Shown: positions 55,256 through 64,000 of the stretch, one piece after another | Layout of the letters: every line of letters begins with the position of its first letter | How positions within the stretch are numbered: position 1 is the stretch's first letter | Origin: Bugula neritina | Lineage: Eukaryota; Bryozoa; Gymnolaemata; Cheilostomatida; Bugulidae | Direction of reading: 5' to 3' | Assembly (NCBI GenBank): GCA_964035545.1 | Contig: OZ037771.1 | Location: forward strand, 13,024,980 to 13,088,979 | DNA length: 64,000 nucleotides | Made by a program: the position numbers and the translations under genes | Notes under the pieces: model-generated | Told to the model about the DNA's origin: nothing | Seen by the model: the letters and a program-made list of their open reading frames with translations, nothing else | Database searches by the model: none

Positions 55256-58200
55256 ATGGTAAGTGATTTCCTGGTTTCCTCAAGAAATAAATTAATCCTC
55301 ATGTCATTTATGTATGATAAGAAATCGCATTATTGTCAAATTAAATTTGCAGCATGGTCTTACAGAATTTTTGGCTCTGCAGCAGTGGCTGTATTAGCAT
55401 CGGTATTTTGAATTGTTTTTTACAAGCTAGAACCAAAATAATAGTTTTTTTTTAGATTTTTCTAGTTTATAAATTATTATGAATTAAATTGTATTGTATA
55501 AATTATAGTAGTGTGTTGAATAGATATATGCATTTGTTTCTCAGACATGTCACAAATTGTGTTCTCTAATTATTTTGTTCAGTAAATCAGTCATCCGCCA
55601 ATTTTTCAGGCTACTAGTGAAGAGAATACAACTCCTGATAACATTGCATGTCCCCAGCAAGTAACAGATATATGTTTCCACACCACGAAACCTGCTTTAA
55701 TTGTTGGAGACATTCTTGGAAAAGTTACCCTGTAAGCTGTCGTTACAATTCTCTTTAGCAATTTGGTTTATTGTTTGCTTTTGTACATAAGCATGCCTAG
55801 TGTTTTGCCACATTGGTGTAGTAGCTAACGGCTGGGGTTTCAAGTAGTATACACACCAAAGTGAACTCGTCATAGATGCGTGTATAGTTTGTGTATTTTA
55901 TGTATAATAAGTTGTTTCAGAGGTTCATGTGAAATTCCAAGCACCATAAAAATATAAACCAATTATAGAGAGTTGAGGAAACCAATGCACTATGGGTAGA
56001 CAGCTATTGACTAATTGTGCTTTGTAACGTTGAATGCTTGTCACTCAAAGAACTCCATTATGATATTGAAATGATGTTATGGTTGGATGTAATGTATGCC
56101 AAGTAAGGTAATATTTTATACAGGTATAGTTATGATGATGAAGGTAAAGTTCATGAGCTGCGGACACATGAGCACCACAAGAATACGATTCGATGCGTGC
56201 TTGTGACCGCAGACGGACAGACAATGTTCACGGCCGGTAAAGATAAGAGCTGGTGTAAAGTGGATCTCGAAAGTGGTGCGTTACTCCATGAACAGAGCAA
56301 AGCCCACGAGTAAGTAAAGTCTAGTCTTATAGTTGTAAGGTAACCTGTATGTTAGAGGTAGTGACTTGAAATAAAGAAACTTGAAGAAGCTTGAACTGAA
56401 AAGACCTGTAGAAGAAAATGAACAAACTAAACTCCTATGAGTAGATTCAACTGTATGAAATGCAGAAAACATTAAATTATAGGGAATATTTTATTATAGG
56501 TAAATCTACCATATACTCATACTCGTATTTTGCTCCTAATTAATTTTCAGAAGTTACTTGTAAATATTTAATTGTCAAGTGTTTTTGTTGTCATTTGTAG
56601 TGAAAGTAGAAGCTACAAAAGATCAGCATAAAAAAGCAACTTGTTTGATTTATACGATAATTGTTTTTTATTTTCAGCCTACGGGCTGTGTTATTATATA
56701 TATTGCTTATTAGACAGAATGTCATAAATCATTCTCACTACAACAGCTTTGTGTGTTCTTTTAGAGGTGCCATATACAGCGCTGAAGTGATTGACTCGAA
56801 TGTGATGCTCACCGGAGACGAGGATGGTGTTATTAAAATGTGGGATATGAGAAGGTATGATTACATAGAGATGATAACTCTGATAACCCTTCGTACGTCT
56901 CACAGTTATACAGGTTACAATGTATCATCTTATTCTGTACCAGGTTACCAGGGCCGGTGATGGAGCTGAAGGAAAATGACGACTACATAAGCGATATGGT
57001 GTGCCATGATGACAGGAAACACCTACTAGTCAGCAGGTACTGTTCTTCCTGTGTGTCAGTCAGAGAATAAAATTACATTATGCATTTGAACTAGCTTTTC
57101 ATTTATTATTGTTTATTATTTATGATTTTCAGTCATTTTGATTTCTGATCGACTATGAACTTCTGCACATTAGTAAATAGCTCTTTACAAGTTTTTCTCC
57201 TTTTTTCAAATTTATTTTCCCATGTTTTTGAATTTTTTTTACAGAATATTTCACATTTTTATCAACTTTTTTCTTCGTTTGCTGAACCTGCTTGTTAAGA
57301 GGAAATAGGTAGTAGGCATGGTATTGTGACGTAATCCAATCCACTGGTAGCAGAAGCTCATAATAATCAATAGTTGAATTCTATAGATTATTGCATTTTT
57401 TTTCTCTGCAGTGGAGACGGAACACTGAGCTGTGTCAACATCAAAAACAGGAAATTAGAGTTGCAGTCGGAGTTATTTGACTCCGATTTCCTGTCTCTCG
57501 CAATCATGAAGGTAAGAAACTGTCCAACTGCGATATCATGTTCAACCAACTCTGTTATATCTTCACGTTTGCTGCAGAATTGTAAATAACATTGACGAGC
57601 ATTCTTAATTATTATCTTCTTCAAGTAAGAAAACGACATCAGTGACCATTCCCTGTCCCACATTCCCGAGATCAACCTCTTTCATTCTTCAATTAAACCC
57701 CATGCTTACTCATGTGTATAGATTAGTGACCAAGTGAGATAGAATCAGCCTGTTGTCTTTTATGGCACGCCAGCAACACTGTTGTGAATTCATACCTGTA
57801 TGATGCACCTTGTAGAATGCCAGCAAGGTGGTGTGTGGAGATGGGGACGGGACGTTGCAGATTTTCAACTGGGGAGAATGGGGAAATGTCAGCGACAGAT
57901 ATCCCGGTCATTCTGGCAGCATAGACAGCATGCTGCCTCTTAGTGAAGATGTCATATGTACCGGCTGTGAAGATGGAAAACTCCGGTAGGTGTACTTATC
58001 AGTATGGGACATGTACCTACTTGTAGTCATATTATTACCAATGTTGGTTACCTGGTTATCATTTCAACCTCATGGCTACATGTTGTAGGGTACTTGTTTA
58101 CAGCTCATTGGTCAACAAACTTGTGATTGACTTGTGGTATAAATATGTAGATACATGAAAGATGACTAAATTTAATTGTAAGATATCATTACAACTAGCT

Positions 58201-58657
58201 GTTTGGATTATTATTAGTTAGTCACCTGTTGCAATAACACAATTTTAAATTAGAGTTTCAACTTTCAACACTTGGAAAATATTTTTGAAAGTTTTCATCA
58301 CATTAGAATTATAATATATTAAGTAACATTATAGCGTGATGTTGATTTCCCTGAAATTCTATTTTGAAGGAATATATTTCTCAGTTACTTATTAAAATAT
58401 ATTGCAGATTAGTCCACATTCTTCCCAACAGTATTGAATCAATTATTGGGTCACACGGTGACTTCCCTATACAGAGTCTGACACTAAGTCACGATGGAGC
58501 TCTCATTGCATCAGCTTCCCACGACGAGCACGTGAAATTCTGGAAAACACCGGATGTGGACGAAGTGACCGTTGGGTCTCATAGTAAACGAAAGGGTAAA
58601 AAAGTTGGTAAACATGAGAAACTGAAGGAGCGTAAGGCATTCTTTAATGACTTGTGA
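55256..58657 (+). CDS. WDR55: WD-repeat protein 55
   Basis: Family role: nucleolar WD40 protein linked to ribosomal RNA production and cell-cycle progression. Exons: 55256-55258 (ATG only), 55610-55731, 56124-56309, 56765-56854, 56944-57036, 57412-57511, 57816-57985, 58408-58657; 337 residues (human 383). Exon 2 has no in-frame ATG and is phase 0. The ATG|GTAAGT at 55256 is the best upstream start, giving MATSEENTTPDN, but this is inference. WD40 blades can be followed from VTDICFHTTKPALIVGD through KDKSWCKVDLESGALLH, LTGDEDGVIKMWDMR, DGTLSCVNIKNRKLEL, GTLQIFNWGEWG, CTGCEDGKLR, LVHILPNSI and SASHDEHVKFWK. The tail is Lys-rich (SKRKGKKVGKHEKLKERK) and ends FFNDL, shorter than in human. Convergent with GFM1. 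Confidence 0.9.
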
Positions 58658-59475
58658 TCTCAAGATATAAAGTGAAGTGAAAAATTAAACAAGGTCCTGG
58701 ATGACACTAAAATAAGCACTATTTGCTATAGCGAGATTTATGGACATTCATCATATTGTATGGACAAGGAACTAACATCTTTATTACATAATGAACCCTA
58801 GAAGCAATCACTATAGGTTTATTGAAAAGCTACCTCCTGTGATGGATATTCCTATTTTAGTCCGCAATACTGGATATTTGTGTAAATGCAGTGTGAAATG
58901 TATATGCGCTGTTGAATGAAAATTCCTTCTACATTTTTCAGCAACTACCTTGTTAGCTTGTATCTGAGAGATATGAAATTTTCTGCGACTGAAAATTATT
59001 TCTCCTGATTGTTGAAAAAGAATTTGGTTTATTTTTTTCAGTGACTGCATTGTTAGCTGAGCAATATGAAATCGTCTGCTCATGATAAACTTACTTGGAG
59101 AATTATTTCTCCTGATTTTTGTTTATTGGACGATTGTTAAAAAGCAATGTATCACTGCACCTGTTTTCCTTACAAACTTGTGTGTTGAGATTTTTATTTT
59201 ATTTATATTATTGTAATATAATAAAATTGCCAACATCACAATAAATATATATCATAATGAGAAACTATGAATAAAATTGCCTATAATTATATTATGAAGT
59301 AGATACTGTTTCTACCAACACACTAGAATGTCCCCTCATATGGCGGTACAACTGAACTCTGTATAACGGTGTCTTGGTGCTCATGGTAAAGTCTATCACA
59401 GTGTCTGTGGTGAACTACACACACCTCTCTCCAGATATCTTTGATAACATTCTCCACTCAGTCAGTAACAGTGTA
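58658..59475. other. convergent 3' region WDR55 / GFM1
   Basis: About 820 bases between stop codons. There is an AATAAA at 59240 for the plus strand and a TTTATT at 59193 for the minus strand. An imperfect 100-bp duplication (58930-59030 and 59035-59130) shares TTATTTCTCCTGATT and TTGTTAGCT. Confidence 0.55.
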
Positions 59476-62400
59476 CTAGTTCTTGCCTTTCTTTTTCTTT
59501 CCTCCCTACAACAAAGTTTCTTAGTCAAAAAACCAGTATAACCATATGATTGTACCAACACAGTAACAATATTAGGTAATTAGATAAATAAAAACCAGTA
59601 TAACCACAAGGTTGTACCAACATAGTAACAACATTAGGTGGTTAGATAGCTAGTAGGTCACCTGTTTCACTTCTTCTGCAGAGTATTGTTCCATTAGCTC
59701 CGCCTGTGTGTTGGGAAGTGCCGGGCAGTATCTGGAATATTCCATGGAAAATTCTCCTTTCCCTTGTGTGTTGGATCTCAATTCAGTAGAGAAACCAAAC
59801 ATATCGTTCAGTGGTACCTACACAGTAATATACTACTAGATACATTTACTTACATATTAATATAATGACTCACCTCACACTGTAGTGTAGAATATGACTC
59901 ACCTCACACTGTAGTATATAATATAACTCACCTCACACTCTAGTATAGAATATGACTCACCTCACACTGTATAGTAGAATATGACTCACCTCACACTCTA
60001 GTGTAGAATATGACTCACCTCACACTCTAGTATATAATATGACTCACCTCACACTGTAGTATAGAATATGACTCACCTCACACTCTAGTATAGAATATGA
60101 CTCACCTCACACTCTAGTATAGAATATGACTCACCTCACACTGTAGAGTAAACCAGCCCTCGTGAGAGTCTTGGCTGGTGACAACGGCGTGTCGCTTGCT
60201 AAGTGCGCCCATAATTTGACCTTGAAACTCCAATGGAGCATTCACTTCTACGTTCATCACTGGTTCTAATATTTGCCATTGACCGAATTCACTACACTGA
60301 AACAGATGGCAACCAGGTGTTAAATTGTTGAAAGGTATGTCACATAGTTAACTTAGCAAATTTCAAGAGTTTGAACAAAAAATCGAACGTGTAGTATTAG
60401 TAGTGCTAATATAGACATCACGAAACCTGCCCCCTAGGTTATTTATACCACAGACACCAATGAGAGCAGATGACTCCTAAGAAGCTGTGAGATACTGATA
60501 TGGAATTACCTCCTCCATGCTGCCTTCTGCAGCAAGCTGAAAGGCGTACTCGCTGGAGTCGACGGAGTGACTCTGTCCGTCCATCAACTTGTACCGTAAC
60601 CCGGTGACTTTGTGACCAGTTAGTGGACCTTTCTCACAGGAGTTTTGGAAACCCTAGACATTTCAGTTGACAGTAATTACATGATAACTTCATAACTCCA
60701 GAGTATTTAGAATAGTGACTTACTATTACAACTACTACCTCAGAGTAGTAACTTATTATTACAACTACTACCTCAGAGTAGTGACTTACTATTACAACTG
60801 CTACCTCAAAGTAGTGACTTACTATTACAGCTACTACCTCAGAGTAGTGACTTACTATTACAACTACTACCTCGCAGTAGTAACTTACTATTACAACTAC
60901 TACCTCAGAATAGTGACTTACTATTACAACTACTATCTCAGAGTAGTGACTTACTATTACAACTACTACCTCAGAGTAGTGACTTACTATTACAACTACT
61001 ACTTTAGAATAGTGACTTACTATTACAACTACTATCTCAGAGTAGTGACTTACTATTACAACTACTACCTCAGAGTAGTGACTTACTATTACAACTACTA
61101 CCTCGCAGTAGTAACTTACTATTACAACTACTACCTCAGAATAGTGACTTACTATTACAACTACTATCTCAGAGTAGTGACTTACTATTACAACTACTAC
61201 CTCAGAGTAGTGACTTACTATTACAACTACTACTTTAGAATAGTGACTTACTATTACAACTACTATCTCAGAGTAGTGACTTACTATTACAACTACTACC
61301 TCAGAGTAGTGACTTACTATTACAACTACTACCTCAGAATAGTGACTTACTATTACAACTACTACCTCAGAGTAGTGACTTACTATTACAACTACTACCT
61401 CAGAGTAGTAACTTACTATTACAACTACTATCTTAGAGTAGTGACTTACTATTACAACTACTACCTCAGAGTAGTGACTTACTATTACAACTACTACCTC
61501 AGAGTAGTGACTTACTATTACAACTACTACCTGAGAGTAGTGACTTACTATTACAACTGCAACAAGTTATCAATCAATGCACTACAAACTTATCCAATAG
61601 TTTGAAATAATATGTAAGGTAAATTTATATATCCATAGTTAACCTATATAACAATATATACACGTACTATTCACATATATTGTACATATAAATAACTTAC
61701 TTTTTTAACACCAGGGATGAACTGTTTAGGGATGTTGGTTCCAGTGGTCAGGTCAAGGAACTCGGACTGAGTGCACATGTCGAGGGGGAGGGGTTCCAGA
61801 ACCCCTATGACTTTAGCGTATTGTCCAGCTCCACCACTTTGTCTCTTGTGTAGGTAGTTGAACTCTATGGGTTCCACCAGAGACTCCCTGAACGCTACTT
61901 TAGGTTTGCCCAAGACACACTTACAGTGGTATTCTCTCTCTAACCTCTACAAACATCAGAACACACAGTGGTACTTTCTACGCTCTGTCAAACTCTCAGT
62001 AAACCCCAGAAGCTTCGTCTCTTGGAAGCTCCCCAATAACTATGCAGTAGAAGAATGAACAGCTCAAACCAGCAAGACTAAAAGCCCTGGTGTTAGTGTT
62101 GTACACAAAGCAAGAGAATACATGTGCTATTTACACTTTTTGTGTAGTAGAAATAGTAGCAATGAGTAAACAACAAAACACTTATATGCAAGTGTGGACA
62201 ACCCCATAGGTGTTTAGTTCAAAAACTTTCCTAGTGGGTCAAAATTAGGTTTTTAGTAGACCTTTTGGAAATAATAATAAAATAGAGATGTATTTAACAA
62301 GTTTTTCTAATAATTGACTCAGTATATTGCAGCATTCTATTCTAACACAATTTTAATTTCATAGGGAAATAAGCTCATTTATTTTAACCATAAAAACTAA

Positions 62401-63666
62401 ACATATATAATCCAGACGAAAGGGTGTAAATTGGCAATCTGTACACATATAATCATCACATAAACACAAAGTAGATTATTACTTACTTTACTAATAAATA
62501 GCATGAGGCACCCACCTGTGCGTACACCTCTAAGTGTAATTCACCCATACCACAGGCTATCGTCTCCTTAGCCTCAGTATCATAATACACAGTAAAAGTT
62601 GGGTCTTCTCGTGTGAAGCGATTGATTCCTACAAGAGCAAGTAACTGCTAGAAGAACTATGGCTAAGGTAGACGTATACCACAGTCTATCCTATAACATG
62701 GCGGTCACAAGATTGTAGCTCATGCTTGTTTCTTAGCAACCAGATATATAATCAAACTAGTAAATAAAATGCTCAGCCAGTGGACTAATACTAATATAAT
62801 GAGTAGAATAGTACTATTATAATATTCAAGCCAATACAAACCCTTAGAGAAGCCATCTGTAGCCTTCTTATCAACAGGTTTAATGGACATGGATATGACG
62901 GGAGTGGGCACGTGTATCGACTCCTGGAGAAAAACAAAGGTCATATAAGGGTCATACAGTTTCTACAGAACCAACTGTAAACAATAATAAATAGCACAGC
63001 AACCCATAAAGGGGAAGAGTAAGTTAAAGCATGGCGAGCCAGAGACGTACCATGGAGAAGTTGGTGTTGTTCTTGTCAACTACGAAAGTATCACCACTGG
63101 CACAGTCTATACCAAACAGAGCACAGATGTCTCCAGCAAAGGCCTCGTCGATGCTCTGAAAGTGTGGTGAGAGGACTATGTCACAGTGTGCTATAGACTT
63201 GCAGTTCAGAGATATATGTATAACATGATACAAGGCAACATTCTGTAGTACAGTTTAGCATTATGTAGTACAGTTTAACATTCCAGAGTACAGTTTAACA
63301 TTATGTAGTACAGTATGATATCCTGTAGCACAGTGTAACGGGAGTTATTCAGTTCTACAGTATATTGAATGAGCATAGAGCAACCACTGCTGCACTCTAT
63401 ATTATATCATCATGAATATATCATATAAGAATATCGTATCAATATACTATTTGAGCATGACTATATCATTCCATCATAATACTATATCAGTATATCATAT
63501 TGCTATGTAAAAAGAGAGTTACTCCAACCTCCATCTCATCTGAGTGCATGCGGACCAGCCTGGCCACTCTGGTTCTCTTCATAGTTCTGGTATTGTATAT
63601 AAAGTCACCTTTCTTCAGATGTCCCTGGTATATCCTCATATATGTCAGCTGACCAAACTTTCCAGC
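59476..63666 (-). CDS. GFM1: mitochondrial elongation factor G, C-terminal half
   Basis: Family role: GTPase driving ribosome translocation in mitochondria. Exons in the window: 63666-63529, 63155-63051, 62923-62842, 62628-62516, 61946-61701, 60653-60510, 60296-60135, 59817-59662, 59505-59476, in phase, 391 residues. The G domain lies beyond the right edge. Visible parts: domain II ([38 protein letters not shown]), domain III ([30 protein letters not shown]), domain IV ([43 protein letters not shown]) and domain V ([40 protein letters not shown]). [10 protein letters not shown] fits GFM1. The tail ends GGKKKKGKN, encoded by a 30-base last exon. One donor, at 60135, heads a 29-bp array that repeats the exon end. 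Confidence 0.95.
59865..60150. repeat. 29-bp minisatellite carrying GFM1 exon end and donor, about 9 copies
   Basis: On the gene strand each unit reads CAGTGTGAG|GTGAGTCATATTC plus TATACTA. The first is the genuine end of the exon 60296-60135. All later copies keep GTGTGAG|GTGAGT, so up to nine near-identical 5' splice sites stand in a row. Confidence 0.95.
60711..61561. repeat. 33-bp minisatellite with higher-order structure, about 26 copies
   Basis: Unit GTGACTTACTATTACAACTA plus CTACCTCAGAGTA. Since 33 is divisible by three and the unit lacks stops in one frame, the array gives a spurious 296-residue reading. Variants such as CTCGCAGTAGTAAC recur exactly 231 bases apart (60871 and 61102), showing a seven-unit higher-order repeat. 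It lies in a GFM1 intron, 58 bases from the acceptor of exon 60653. Confidence 0.97.
63240..63345. repeat. degenerate GTAGTACAGTTTAACATT repeat
   Basis: Five or so copies of an about 22-base unit (TGTAGTACAGTTTAACATTA) in a GFM1 intron. Confidence 0.75.
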
Positions 63667-64000
63667 CTGTAACAACCACATGTATAGCTGTGAAGAGATT
63701 GATAACAGTTCAATATTGAAACAAAATTCCCCTGAAGCTATGAAAATCTTGGTCCAGGTCGGTTATAGGGCTGCAGAAATATGCGGAAGATAAAATTGCA
63801 CAAAACATAAACAGTACTCAACACAGCTGAACAGCATAAATTTATAAAACTCTAATATCATAAAATTTGTTTTGTCAGATGTGTACAGTGAAACTCAAAT
63901 CTTTTAATAGAGATGAATTACAGAAGACCTATAACAAAAAAAATGTCCGTGCAGATAAACTTGCCCTTAACTGTGTATAAAATAGCACACACCAGTTGAA
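63667..64000. other. GFM1 intron reaching the window edge
   Basis: No exon seen. The upstream GFM1 exons (leader and G domain) must lie beyond 64000. Confidence 0.7.

Noticed and set aside
60715-61605. Open frame of 296 residues with an 11-residue Tyr-rich repeat
   Set aside because: It is the 33-bp intronic minisatellite read in one frame. The unit length is divisible by three and the sequence lies inside a GFM1 intron on the opposite strand.

Overview
The window is nuclear DNA from an animal, most likely an invertebrate. It is visibly AT-rich. Ten protein-coding loci with many short exons and GT-AG introns of about 0.1 to 5 kb encode proteins of typical metazoan families. Introns and intergenic DNA are crowded with minisatellites, AT-type microsatellites and tRNA-derived SINEs. 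I cannot name the species. All exon coordinates were read by hand from splice signals, reading phase and family similarity; no alignment was run.

Layout, left to right. 152-6558 (-): mitochondrial intermediate peptidase, with its 3' end beyond the left edge. 8133-10756 (+): a Smac/DIABLO-like IAP antagonist. 11522-13741 (-): a phosphatidate phosphatase of the PLPP4/5 type. 14065-14500 (+): a small two-exon gene for a secreted, dibasic-cleaved, glycine-zipper peptide that I do not recognise. 18310-26846 (-): an ANKUB1 homologue in 14 exons. 26847-33236: gene-poor, with SINEs, a 31-bp minisatellite, a possible solo LTR and facing poly-C/poly-G runs. 33237-37532 (-): CAB39/MO25. 37533-41086: gene-poor, with a foldback element and (TATTAG)-like microsatellites. 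41087-45571 (+): flavin-containing monooxygenase. 45991-51498 (-): KAT7/HBO1-type MYST acetyltransferase. 51499-55255: gene-poor. 55256-58657 (+): WDR55. 59476-63666 (-): mitochondrial elongation factor G (GFM1), with its 5' half beyond the right edge.

The genes mostly alternate in strand, giving divergent starts (MIPEP/DIABLO, PLPP/secreted peptide, CAB39/FMO, KAT7/WDR55) and convergent ends (DIABLO/PLPP, peptide/ANKUB1, FMO/KAT7, WDR55/GFM1). They form no pathway, although three act in mitochondria (MIPEP, DIABLO, GFM1). None looks broken.

Two things stand out. First, the intronic minisatellites (unit 20-44 bp) sit at splice junctions again and again, and in several cases the repeated unit contains the splice site itself, so decoy donors are multiplied (MIPEP exon 10, GFM1 at 60135, MIPEP exon 4, KAT7 exon 8). 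Second, the 14 kb gene encodes an apparently undescribed processed peptide with membrane-active features.
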